Positions 21,801 through 29,760 of a DNA stretch of 64,000 nucleotides are shown here, one piece after another. The stretch is from Orientallactaga sibirica (lineage: Eukaryota; Chordata; Mammalia; Rodentia; Dipodidae), in contig JAEOAD010000026.1 in NCBI GenBank assembly GCA_036365145.1, positions 3,043,501-3,107,500 of the forward strand, written 5' to 3'. Position 1 is the stretch's first letter. The number at the start of each line of letters is the position of its first letter. The notes beneath the pieces were generated by a model that saw nothing but the letters and a program-made list of their open reading frames with translations, ran no database searches and was not told where the DNA came from. The position numbers were made by a program, and so were the translations under genes.

Positions 21801-24103
21801 ATCCACCACAGTTAGGGGGGAGCTGCCATGTGCCTGGCCGCCTCTGGGCTCTGAGAACATCACCATGAGCAAAACAGAAGGAACGTTGGTCCTTGTGGAG
21901 CTGAGGCAAATGCCAGGCAGTAGACAATATCCAGACAAATAAGCGTCTAGCACAGGGGGGGAGGAAAGAAATCCGGGAAGAGAAAGCAGAAGACCTGGGC
22001 CGGCGGTGGCAGGCGCGTGCTTGGGTGGGTACAGCAGGCGGAAGAGGCCACGGGAAGAAATGAATTTTTAAAATAAATTTTTAAAAAAACATTTGGGGCT
22101 GGAGGGATGGCTTAGCAGTTAAGGTACTTGCCTGCAAAGCCAAAGGACCCACATTAGGTTCCCCAGGACCCACGTAAGCCAGATGCACATGGTGGTGCAT
22201 GCGTCTGGAGTTCGTTTGCAGCAGCTGAAGGTCCTGGAGCACCATTCTCTCGCTCTCTCTCTCATAAATAAATAAAATAAAATTTTAAAATATTTTATTT
22301 TTATTTATTTATGAGAGAGGCGGGGAATGGGCGGTCCAGGGCCTCCAGCCACTGCAAAGGAACTCCAGACACATGTGGATCTGGCTTACCTGAGTTCTGG
22401 GGACTCGAACCTGGGTCCTTTGGCTTGGCAGCCAAGCGCCTTAAACGCTCAGCCAACTCTCCAGCTCAGAAATGGCTTTTGGGGTGAGGACTTGGAAGTG
22501 ATCGTGAATTAACAAAGGAGGCCAGCAGGCAGGTAACAGCACGAGAAAAGACCCGCCCTCGTAAGCACTTCCAGGGAGAGCCACAGACACGTACATTATA
22601 GCATGCAAAGCTGAACAGAATAGAGCAAGTGTGATAAGCAACAATCCACCTTTAAGCCGGTAGCTAGGAGGCAGTTGACATGGGTCACGTGCTCACTACC
22701 CCTCTTTTATTAAAGAGGAGCAAGGAGAGGCACCAGGCTGGGTGAGGAATGGACGGTTCTTGCCCTCACTGGCATTCCCACCCATCAGAGCTGAGTCCAC
22801 ACACCCTCTATCCTACACAGAGGTGCCCATGTGTGGGGATCCTCCCGCCAAGTGTCTGTCTGTCTGTCTGTCTGTCTTTCCCCAGGTGCCGCTACTACTC
22901 CAGTCTCCGCTTGCCCCTCATGTACTCCCACCCGTACAGCCAGATCACCGTGGAAACCGAGTTTGACAACCCCATCTACGAGACAGGGGTGAGTGCGTCT
23001 CTCGGTGGGCAGAAGGGACCTGCTGGGAGTCCTGTCTCATCCCAGCAAAGCCCCTACTGAGCTGAACACCAGGGGAACCGAGCTCTGTGCATCAGTGACC
23101 AGAGCCCATGACAAGCTCTGAGGCTGGCCACTGTCCAGGGAATTCCCATGAGATGAGAGGGCTGAACCTGAGATGGCAGGGAGAAGGCGGAGCGGCCACA
23201 GCCCGTGCTATTGTTATTCTAGAAGCCACCAGAGCTGAGCTCTGAGATCCTAGGGGGAAATGTCATTTTAGAGACTTGACTGGTATTTATTCTAACAATA
23301 TGAAGCAAGCAGTCGCCAGATGAGTGGCTTACAGCCACAGGTCCATGTTCCTAAGTCCAAGTCAGAGAGAGGCCCAGATCCATGCTGGGAACTCTAGCAC
23401 TGATGCACGTTGGCTTGACCCCATGTTCTTTACTCCCCTGCAAGGAGCAGAGACTGGCAGTGCACGCCCTGTTCGTGGTAACAGCAGGTCAGGACATGGC
23501 AGGTGCCACCAGCACGCTCCAAGCATGTGTTATGCCATTTCTATTTGTTTGTTTTTTCAAGGTAGGGTATCACCTTAGCCCAGGCTGACCTGGAATTCAC
23601 TATGTAGTCTCAGGCTGGCCTCAAACTCATGGCGATCCTCCTACCTCTGCCTCCCGAGTGCTGGGATTAAAGACGTGCACCACCACACCTGGCTTTCCAT
23701 TTCTTTTTCCTTTTTTTTGAATTTTATTTATTTATTTATTCCAGAGAGAGTGAGTGAGAATGGGCATGCCAGGGTCTCTAGGTGCTGCAAACGAACTCCA
23801 GACGCATGTGTCACCATGTGCATCTGGCTTACGTGGGACCTGCACAATCGAACTGGGAGTCTTTTGGCTTTGCAGGCAAACAACTTAACCACTAAGCCCT
23901 CCCTCCGGCCCCTCTATTTCTTTATAACCTGTGGCAAGAAGCAAGTCGGGGGCAGAATGGGATTGCAAAGCCACACAACCAAGGGCATGGCCACGGGGAG
24001 GTTTGTTGCCTTGAAAGCATCAAGGTGTCTCTCCCCCAGTCGGGCTTTGACGCTGTGCCGCTCTCTCCTGCAGGAGACCAGAGAATACGAGGTTTCTATC
24101 TAA
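253..24103 (+). CDS. SEZ6L: SEZ6L, C-terminal part (six spliced exons, join)
   Basis: This is the 3' end of the coding region of seizure related 6 homolog like. It is a join of 253-444, 15053-15247, 18456-18488, 21397-21511, 22886-22988 and 24074-24103. Together these give two bases completing a split codon, 221 codons and a TAA stop. The translation runs sushi domain, sushi domain, an acidic alanine-rich stalk, one transmembrane helix (MALAIFIPVLLISLLLGGAY), a basic CRYYSSLRLP juxtamembrane stretch, FDNPIY and the terminal EYEVSI. All introns have GT-AG ends and the split codons close correctly, which fixes the model. SEZ6 family members are neuronal type I membrane proteins with CUB and sushi domains that act in dendrite and synapse development. 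The upstream CUB and sushi exons lie outside the window. SEZ6L is preferred over the paralogs SEZ6 and SEZ6L2 because the tail and the final sushi sequence match SEZ6L as I recall it. Confidence 0.95.
445..1842. repeat. SEZ6L intron, SINE cluster upstream of the duplication
   Basis: About 200 bases of unique intron are followed by a TGTT/GTTT microsatellite (about 675-760), a minus-strand B1 (about 735-901), two minus-strand DIP-like SINEs (about 901-1120 and 1138-1340), a plus-strand B1 (about 1455-1605) and a plus-strand DIP-like SINE (about 1614-1800). The B1 copies show the 'CCTTTAATCCCAGCA' core. The DIP-like copies show the box B 'GGTTCGATTCC' region and the TC-rich 3' part. No coding sequence is seen. 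Confidence 0.8.
1843..5554 (+). repeat. Direct tandem duplication, copy A (3,712 bp)
   Basis: This is the first of two head-to-tail copies. It begins CCAATAGACTCAGGAGC and ends in the middle of a plus-strand B1 (GAATACATAGGG), where copy B starts at once. It contains about 500 bases of unique sequence, an old B1 relative (2340-2450), a DIP-like SINE + (2460-2680), B1 + (2688-2840), a B1 + lacking its 5' end (3073-3228), DIP-like minus copies (3540-3755, 3765-3950), unique sequence (3960-5020) with an MIR-like minus fragment (4440-4500) and an MIR-like plus fragment (4760-4870), DIP-like plus copies (5025-5230, 5245-5440) and a truncated B1 (5461-5554). Open frames inside it show no family signal. 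Confidence 0.93.
5555..9293 (+). repeat. Direct tandem duplication, copy B (3,739 bp)
   Basis: This copy matches 1843-5554 almost base for base, including the order and orientation of every SINE, so the SINEs were present before the duplication. Differences are scattered single bases, microsatellite length changes, a 39-base segment at about 6792-6830 that copy A lacks, and an 8-base ACCTCAAG segment near 8511 that copy A lacks. Copy B continues past the breakpoint into the rest of the B1 (GGGAATTCCAGG from 9291). It therefore carries the original right-hand flank. Confidence 0.93.
9294..10884. repeat. SEZ6L intron: SINEs, then a unique stretch
   Basis: The end of the B1 cut by the duplication comes first (to about 9356). 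Two plus-strand DIP-like SINEs follow (9358-9545 and 9546-9785; the second has an internally repeated CACAAGGT segment), then a plus-strand B1 (9790-9955). Positions 9960-10884 are mostly unique and contain an MIR-like minus-strand fragment (about 10550-10630, matching the 'gagaaaac...cacagcagactgga' portion). No exon-like segment was found. Confidence 0.7.
10885..11240 (-). pseudogene. L1 ORF1-like remnant
   Basis: On the minus strand, positions 11170-10967 encode 67 residues rich in N, E and K (including EMTFSENDLEEMPEKDFQ and IIINMLKELKEEINK). This resembles the start of the coiled-coil region of a LINE-1 ORF1 RNA-binding protein. A stop follows. Coiled-coil-like sequence (FNEIKRSIQDINKEIE) resumes in the next few dozen bases, so the frame is broken. 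It is a truncated, inactive L1 piece in a SEZ6L intron. The L1 assignment is from recognition of the sequence style and has not been confirmed by alignment. Confidence 0.65.
11241..14462. repeat. SEZ6L intron: mixed SINEs, MIR and microsatellites
   Basis: Contents in order: an old B1/B4 relative (about 11480-11600), B1 + (11685-11840), unique sequence, a partial B1 minus (12118-12190), an AC microsatellite (12273-12314), an MIR 3' end + (about 12520-12595), DIP-like minus (12785-12955), unique sequence, a TG microsatellite of 45 bases (13291-13335), DIP-like + (13439-13650), a GT-rich tract and B1 minus (13780-14065), MIR minus (about 14080-14210), a B1 fragment + (14273-14320) and B1 + (14337-14480). 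No genes are seen. Confidence 0.75.
14463..14940 (+). repeat. Long polypurine microsatellite block split by a B1
   Basis: GAAA repeats (about 14480-14547) pass into GGGA/GAGG repeats (to about 14600). A plus-strand B1 follows (about 14604-14745), then a second tract of GAAA units (about 14746-14835), GAGA and GGAA units (to about 14937). Apart from the B1 the + strand is almost free of pyrimidines. The block ends about 115 bases before the acceptor of the next SEZ6L exon. Confidence 0.95.
15053..15247 (+). CDS. SEZ6L: SEZ6L exon: last sushi (CCP) domain
   Basis: This 195-base exon has phase 1 at both ends. The acceptor is TTGCATTTCAG (AG at 15051-15052) and the donor GTATAG starts at 15248, which is weaker than the usual GTAAGT or GTGAGT. 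The first two bases complete a serine codon with the T at 444, giving the junction HCV-SEESLACD. Four cysteines (LACDN, FMCYE, IRCIL, PVCK) and the HWNG tryptophan mark a complete sushi domain, the fifth in the SEZ6L ectodomain and the closest to the membrane. The frame is intact. Confidence 0.96.
15248..18455. repeat. SEZ6L intron, dense SINE array
   Basis: Contents in order: a truncated DIP-like + (15332-15450), DIP-like minus (15440-15650), DIP-like minus (15680-15872), B1 minus (15890-16030), DIP-like minus (16205-16425), a long-form DIP-like minus (16450-16697), an old B1 relative (16845-16950), B1 + (16963-17125), B1 + (17135-17285), DIP-like + with TC then TG tract (17312-17565), DIP-like + (17573-17815), B1 + (17821-17970), a GGAA microsatellite (18016-18083) and an MIR-like + fragment (about 18120-18250). 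The last 200 bases are unique and end in the pyrimidine tract CTTTCTGTCTTTCAG. Confidence 0.78.
18456..18488 (+). CDS. SEZ6L: SEZ6L 33-base microexon
   Basis: The exon runs from after TTTCAG (AG at 18454-18455) to before GTGAGT at 18489. It is 33 bases, phase 1 at both ends, and encodes V-NQDSFEHALE between the last sushi domain and the pre-membrane stalk. Being a multiple of three with matching phases, it can be included or skipped without changing the downstream frame. A strong pyrimidine tract and a consensus donor support real use. It is too short for ordinary ORF detection, and was found by following the split valine codon from 15247. Confidence 0.93.
18489..21396. repeat. SEZ6L intron: SINEs and simple repeats
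   Basis: Contents in order: unique sequence to 18680, B1 + (18686-18820), a GAAA then GGAA microsatellite (18822-18917), DIP-like + (19055-19250), a poly(A) run (about 19336-19356), B1 minus (19470-19603), DIP-like + copies (19898-20105, 20284-20470, 20484-20690), and about 640 bases of unique G+C-rich intron (20760-21396) before the acceptor TGTGTTCAG. A long open frame at 20794-21399 in this stretch ends on the TAG that spans the exon start and shows no coding signature. Confidence 0.77.
21397..21511 (+). CDS. SEZ6L: SEZ6L exon: stalk and transmembrane helix
   Basis: This 115-base exon enters in phase 1 and leaves in phase 2. The acceptor is GTTCAG (AG at 21395-21396) and the donor GTAGGG starts at 21512. 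The product is an AEAAAESSLEGGN stalk followed by MALAIFIPVLLISLLLGGAYIYIT, a single hydrophobic helix that anchors the protein with its sushi and CUB domains outside the cell. The stalk is the region where SEZ6-family ectodomains are cut by BACE proteases according to published work; the exact site cannot be read from the sequence. The exon encodes no cysteine. Confidence 0.96.
21512..22885. repeat. SEZ6L intron with B1 and paired DIP-like SINEs
   Basis: A plus-strand B1 (21543-21700) is followed by unique sequence, a plus-strand DIP-like SINE (22092-22280) and, immediately, a minus-strand one (22285-22467), which form a natural inverted pair. The acceptor of the next exon is preceded by a short TCTG microsatellite (about 22855-22877) that serves as part of its pyrimidine tract. 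Confidence 0.75.
22886..22988 (+). CDS. SEZ6L: SEZ6L exon: cytoplasmic tail with NPxY motif
   Basis: This 103-base exon enters in phase 2 and leaves in phase 0. The acceptor TTTCCCCAG ends at 22885 and the donor GTGAGT starts at 22989. The product is R-CRYYSSLRLPLM, then a tyrosine-rich stretch and FDNPIYETG. The CR and YY next to the membrane follow the positive-inside rule. FDNPIY fits the NPxY consensus for clathrin adaptors or PTB-domain proteins. Frame and borders are intact. Confidence 0.96.
22989..24073. repeat. Last SEZ6L intron
   Basis: Unique sequence to about 23555 is followed by a minus-strand B1 (about 23560-23695), a minus-strand DIP-like SINE (23720-23912) and a further 160 unique bases with acceptor CTCTCCTGCAG ending at 24073. 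No extra exon is seen. Confidence 0.75.
24074..24103 (+). CDS. SEZ6L: SEZ6L terminal coding exon, ETREYEVSI-stop
   Basis: This segment has nine codons plus TAA at 24101-24103 and directly follows CTGCAG. The preceding exon ends in phase 0, so the junction reads IYETG-ETREYEVSI. It matches the C-terminus I recall for mammalian SEZ6L. The last three residues (V-S-I) fit a class II PDZ ligand (hydrophobic-X-hydrophobic), though binding is not shown by sequence. The remainder of the same exon is the 3' UTR. Confidence 0.96.
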   Translation, partial: ETREYEVSI

Positions 24104-27010
24104 CGAGGGCCACACTGGAGAAAGGACATATGGACACCCACACAGTCACGGCCTCCTCGAGACATTCACCAGAGCCCTCGTGGCAGGGATGGCGACCCCA
24201 GAGTGACCGCTGTCTTTCCTTTCGACTCTTGATTGAAGAGTCACATCTTCTTCGCTGTATTTATTATATTTAAAAAATGAAACCGGCGGGTTTGGCGCAC
24301 TGCACGGCGGCCAAGCCCACAGGCCAGCCTCTGGTCCCCAGGCGGGTGAAGACCACGGTCCATCAGCAGCTCCGTTACCACAGCCGCATCGAACCGAACC
24401 GCATGCTTCTCAGCATCCGCGCCCTGTGTCCCCAGCGCCAACGGAAGCCCCCCTCCTCCCAAGATGAGATGACCAGAGACGCGGGTCCTGCAGGGTTTCT
24501 TTGGGATTTAGCATGAATACTTAAGCCGCCTGATTTATTATTTTTTTTTTCCTCTTTCTAATCTTACAAGCTTCTAAAAAGGTTTTTTACCCCCATCTCT
24601 TCTCCCTTCCATGGGCCTCCAGCCTTCACAAGCAGTCAAGACACCCCGTGAGCATCTGTTGTGGGGCAGTGACCGGAAACCAGAGGGGTTCCTTCTGACA
24701 AGGTGATAAGTGGGGGAATAAAAAAAAAAACAAAGGCCAGAGAAGACAGGAGTGTGAGAGTTCCGGGAAGGAAGACTGAGTCAGTAAAATGATCCTTCCT
24801 TGACACTCCTGGAGTGATGGCCGGCCAGGTGGATTTTTCACTACAAATGCCAGAACCGATCCCTCTGTCCATCAGGGCCACCCTGAAGCTGAGTCCTAAA
24901 CTCACAGGCATCGGGAAGGGACGGGGCACGGTGCCCTGAACACCAGGGACCAGCACTGAGTCTCGTCTCAGATTTGGAAGAGGGACCCAGGGGAAGGAAG
25001 TTTGGGACCCTCTGGGAGCACTGACGCTGGGCTTGCTGCTAGCTCTCACGTCTCAGGGGAGGGCCAGGGCTGAGAGGGTGCCCTCCCTGTCCTCCGAGCT
25101 CCCACACCAAGGTGGCCTGGCACCGAGGTGGAGAGGCAGAGGGCCAGGCAGGGTGTGAAAAAAAAACAACAACTCAGCAAAGTGAGGCCCACTTCCGGTC
25201 ACACTTCAGTGAGGGAGCAGAAGGAGCTTCCTGTCCAACGGGGAAGTCCCTCTCCTGACAGGACGTGCCCCAACCTGGAAGCTGGTGAGTGCGGCTCTGG
25301 GGAAGATTTTGTTGTAAATACAGGAGCGGGGGCAGGTGCATGAGAGGACAGCCATGCCAGGACAGGTCTGCAAGCAGGACCGTGAGAGGACATTCATGGG
25401 AGGCATAGCCATCACGGAATGATACTGGGGCCCATGGTGGCTGCAGCTCAGCCACACAGACTCTGTGGCTTTGGGGACACTCCCTGATGTTCTCCATGCC
25501 CACTGGAACTGTTTTGGAGCCATTGGTTGTTTTTTGTTGTTTTGTGCTTTTTTTTTTTTTTTTTTTTTTTTTTCAAAGAGAAAGACCCCTTTATGGCTGC
25601 ATGTCCTGGGATATTTCAATACTTTGGAAGCATCTGGAACAAGCTAGGGGAGCTTTACTCACACCATTCCCTGCCTCAAACCTCCACCCTGGGGGAGAGA
25701 GACCGAGTCTGGGTTCTTCCCTGAACACGGTGACTGTGGAGCCCAAGCCCACCCCATTGGCTGAAAGACCAGAGAAGCCTTGCAGGCCACGAGGGAGCTG
25801 TGCCCCGTGGGAAGAAATCCAGCAGTCCAGCAGGATTTGATTTCTGTGCTTTGGTTTCTGTTGGATGCTTGTTCTAACGCTCACCCCCTGGTCACCTGCC
25901 ATGAAGGACTCCGTCAGTATTGGTTTGGGTACATTCCATGGAGCTGTGAAAACACCCTTGCCTTTTCTAAAGACTAACGTCAAATAAGATCTTTCTTCTA
26001 ACCCCACTCCCTAAAAATGGCCAGGTCAAGACCCAGGTCTTCTTCTTGGCTCCCGTGGGGAGAGAAAGATGTTGACTTTTTCTTTTTCGTTCTTTTTTTT
26101 TTTTTTTTTTTTTTTCAGGAGACCAATGTCTTAGTTCTGTCTTAGCAGTACAGTCCTGTAACCATGTTTTGAATTTTGGTTTTAGCCTAGAGGTGGGTCA
26201 CGTGAGCTCAACAGTGTACAGTGTGATTGAAAAGACAAGTTGGCGTCTATTTTTTTTTCTCTCTCTTTTTGAAATATCTGAATGTGTATTTGTAACATGT
26301 AAAAGGTTTGAAATAATATTACTAGTGCCAAAAAGAAAAAAAAAAAAAAACACAACTTACGGGGCATCTCATCCCAGTCCGTCATCAGTGTCTGTTTTTA
26401 TAAGCTCCAAATTAAAACCCATCAGGATTAGATATTTGTGAACAGGATACGCTGGTGAGCAACTCGAGCCTGGACTGAGCCTTCCCACCGCCACCCCTTG
26501 TTTTGAAATCAGTGGGGACAACATGTTCAGAGTGCGAGCTGCCCAGGATGCACGAGACAGCGTGGGCAACATGCTGGTATCCAGGGGTCGTGTCCATCAG
26601 CTGCCACCCCAAGCTTTCAAAACGCACACGTTCCACCCTCTCCAGCTCGGAGCTCGGCCCCTCTTGCCTCTTCTTCTCGGTAGGGTGACTCAGCCGGCAT
26701 CCGTCTTCTTCTGTTGGCCATCTTTAACCAAGTCCATCCAAGTGCTTTCGCTCTGACCTTCTGAAGCCAGCTCCCCAGGGACCTGCTGAACCTCAGGTGA
26801 CAGGAGACCTTCCCGTGTCCTGGATGAGGCTGGTGGACTGCTTGAGGGTCGGGCATTACGAGTTGTTTGGTACCCTCAGAGACGGGCTTTCTCTCGGAAC
26901 ATTTTCATTTTATCATCATGCAGAATAAAACTTTCTAAGCTAGAATAATGAAATGAAGTCATTTTCCACTTTGTATATATTGATGCTAATAAAACACATG
27001 AAAAAGGCAA
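24104..27010 (+). other. SEZ6L: SEZ6L 3' untranslated region (end approximate)
   Basis: This stretch of about 2.9 kb follows the SEZ6L stop and holds no recognisable SINE, in contrast to every intron around it. This supports its being retained mRNA sequence. It holds T-runs at about 25542-25573 and 26093-26115. AATAAA signals lie at 26924-26929 and 26988-26993. The second is followed by a GT-rich stretch (AGTCTGTGGGAGTTCTGTT), as expected for a cleavage region near 27005-27015. Two perfect Pumilio-type TGTANATA sites lie at 25313 and 26972. Confidence 0.82.
26988..26993 (+). terminator. SEZ6L: SEZ6L distal poly(A) signal AATAAA
   Basis: A canonical AATAAA lies about 2.9 kb past the stop, with a GT-rich element 15-35 bases downstream. 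A proximal AATAAA at 26924-26929 could be used as an alternative. The choice of the distal site as the main one is inferred from its downstream element. Confidence 0.7.
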
Positions 27011-28984
27011 GTCTGTGGGAGTTCTGTTCCCGAGGCTCCGGGGCTGCACTGAAGGGGCACAATTCCAGTTTCTGGGGACTCGGGTGGGATAATACCCATT
27101 GATACTTTGAATGCCAGGACAGGGCTTTTCCACTCTGAAATGGCCCTGGGAATGTTTGGAATTAAGACAGGTCTCAGAAGACTGCTATCAATACAACCAG
27201 CTCCTTGTCTCACACTGCCAGAACAGGACACCATGGCCCAAGAGCTTAAATAAAAGAGTTCTACTTACTTCCCAAAGCTTTGGTGTCTGCAAGCCCAAGA
27301 TCAAGGTACCAGTTTATTCAGTCCCTGGCTTGGGCTCTTGTCCTGGTTTACATAGATGGTCTGTTTGGAGAATCTCTACACAGCTGCAGGAGATGGGAGG
27401 GTGGTGATGAAGGGAGGACTCAAGCCAGGTCCAGGTCACAAGGTGTGAGGGCCCAGCTTCACAGCCAGAGAGGGCAGATGGTGAGTCACGGGGAATTTAA
27501 AGAATTTCCTCCGAGGTCTGGGTAAAAGTGACAAACCTAAGCATGTATTTATACTAGCCACAACGAAGGTGGCAAGACGTCAAAAGCCCGCATAATTTGC
27601 TTATAGCATATGCACTCCCCTGATTCATTTCAGACCAAACATCCACCGGGGGCCATCTTAGCCGGAGACCTTGTTTTCTATCTGTCTCATGCTGTCTAAT
27701 GCACTTGCTTGGGTCTAGCCCACAGGGCTGCCCCTGGGGCCCATAGGCCACAACAGTAACATAGGAACAACAACATGCCATTACTACGTAGTCTACCCTT
27801 CTTAAGCTTAGACGGGTCTGCTACTGGCCACGTTTTTTGTTTGTTTGTTTGTTTGTTTTTCTTTTTTCCCCCTTTCAGGAACTTGGGGTATCGCTGTGCC
27901 ACACACAGCTGATTTTTTTTTTTTTTTTTTGGTTTTCTGAGGTAGGGTCTCACTCTAGCCCAGACTGACCTGGAATTCACTAGGTAGTCTCAGGGTGGCC
28001 TGGAACTCACGACGATCCTCCTACCTCTGCCTCCCTGTAATCAGTTCTTCCACTTACATATGTGCAATACCATACACTTAATTCCTAGCACATTTAATTC
28101 CCAGGGTTCCCTGCCAACAACAGATCATCACTTTAAAACTATGCTACTAGCACGGAGTGTTGGCATACACCTTTAATTCCAGCACTTGGTGGCTGAAGTA
28201 GAAGGATCGCCGTGAGTTCGAGGCCACCCTGACACTACAGAGTGAATTCCACATCAGCCTGGGCTAGAGTGAGACCCTACCTCGAACAACAACAACAAAA
28301 AAAAACTATGCTGCCAGCAGGGCATGGTGGCACACGCCTTTAGTCCTAGTACTGGGGAGACAAAAATAGGAGGATCGCTGTAAGTTAGAGGTCAGCCTGG
28401 GGCCACAGAGTGAGTTCCAGGTCAGCCTGGGCTAGAGTGAGACCCTACTTTGAAAAAAAATACACTATGCTATTAAATACTGTTCTCATAAGCCGGGCGT
28501 GGTGGCGCACGCCTTTAATCCCAGCACTCGGGAGGCAGAGGTAGGAGGATCGCTGTGAGTTTGAGAAAAAATCCACACTATGACCCTATCGAAAAAAAAA
28601 AAAAAAAAAAAAAAAAATACTGTTCTCATGATGTAATCCCGGTGGCTGGGACATAGCGGGTACTCTTAAATATCTATTGAACAAATCACTATCAGACCCA
28701 CAGAGACGCCCCAAGGTTGGTCAGCGTCGCCAATGACCAGCAGGTGGCGCCCTCAGCATGACTTACTGGGAGGCCCCTTTGGGAAGCAGAAAGAAAGTCA
28801 CGTGGCTTCATGTCACAGGTACTTGCTGTGGAAAACGACATTTGGTGAGATGGATTTTTTTTTTCTTGAAAAAGCACAATTCAGTTTAGGAAAGCTGCAT
28901 TTCATTCTTGGCGGAGATAAAGAAGCCAAGGTCATCGTTATGTCTCACGTCCTCATGAAGAGGGCTCAGGACCCAAGGCTATAC

Positions 28985-28986
<2 letters not shown>
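27011..28986. repeat. Intergenic: unique stretch then B1 cluster
   Basis: Positions 27011-27920 are mostly unassigned and not obviously repetitive, with a GTTT run at about 27836-27858. Then come a truncated B1 minus (about 27930-28045), B1 + copies (28150-28300, 28318-28460, and a truncated one at 28492-28605) and an MIR 3' end + (about 28636-28690). The stretch 28690-28985 is unique with no gene signal. Confidence 0.65.

Positions 28987-29071
<85 letters not shown>
28987..29071 (+). repeat. (TA)28 then (GA)15 compound microsatellite
   Basis: A 56-base pure TA run (28987-29042) passes directly into a GA run ending at about 29071. It is uninterrupted and therefore probably length-variable. 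Confidence 0.97.
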
Positions 29072-29073
<2 letters not shown>

Positions 29074-29388
29074 GTCATGGAACAAGGGCGTCTAATGTTG
29101 CTCTCAACCAAAAAACCACTCCAAATTCTCAAAGATTTTTTTAATATATATTTTTATTTATTTATTTGAAAGAGAGAAACAGGCACAGAGAGAGAGGGAA
29201 TGCGCTCACCAGGGCCTCCAGCCACTGCAAATGAAATCCAGATGCATGCGCCCCTTGTGCATCTGGCTTACATGGGTCCTGGAGAATCGAACCAGGATCC
29301 TTTGGCTTTTCAGGCAAATACTTTAACCGTTAAGCCATCCCTCCAGCCCCTAAATTCACAAAGATTTTCAAAAGGTCTAACCCCTGAC
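29072..29388 (-). repeat. DIP-like SINE, minus strand, with unique flanks
   Basis: A minus-strand DIP-like SINE occupies about 29145-29348: TTTATTTATTT tail, then the reverse complement of the conserved body, ending CCATCCCTCCAGCCCC. The remaining bases are unique. Confidence 0.8.
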
Positions 29389-29760
29389 TGGACCTGGTGC
29401 AGCACCAGCTTGACATCCTACTTACCTGGGAAACTGAGGAAGGAGGATTCCAAGTTTGGGACCACCCTGAGCTACAGAGAAAATTCAACACCAGCCAGGG
29501 CAACTTAGTGAGATCCTGTCTCAAAATAAAAAACCCCAGCACTCGGGAGGCAGAGGTAGGAGGATCGCCGTGAGTTCGAGGCCACCCTGAGACTACATAG
29601 TGAATTCCAGGTCAGCCTGGGCTAAGAGTGAAACCCTACCTTGACAAAACAAAAAGAGAAAATTTTTTAAAAAGGAAAACAGCAAAGAGGACTGGGGGCA
29701 TGGATCTGTAATAGAACACTTGCGTGCAAGGCTAGGTTCAATTCCAGTAACACACACACA
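29389..29760 (+). repeat. B4-type SINE split by a B1 insertion
   Basis: A B1-like left half (29389-29532) and an ID-like right half (about 29690-29760, with GTAATAGAACACTTGCGTGC and GGTTCAATTCC) together form the B1-ID chimera known as B4. A younger plus-strand B1 (about 29533-29680) sits between them, so the order of insertions can be read. Confidence 0.65.
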
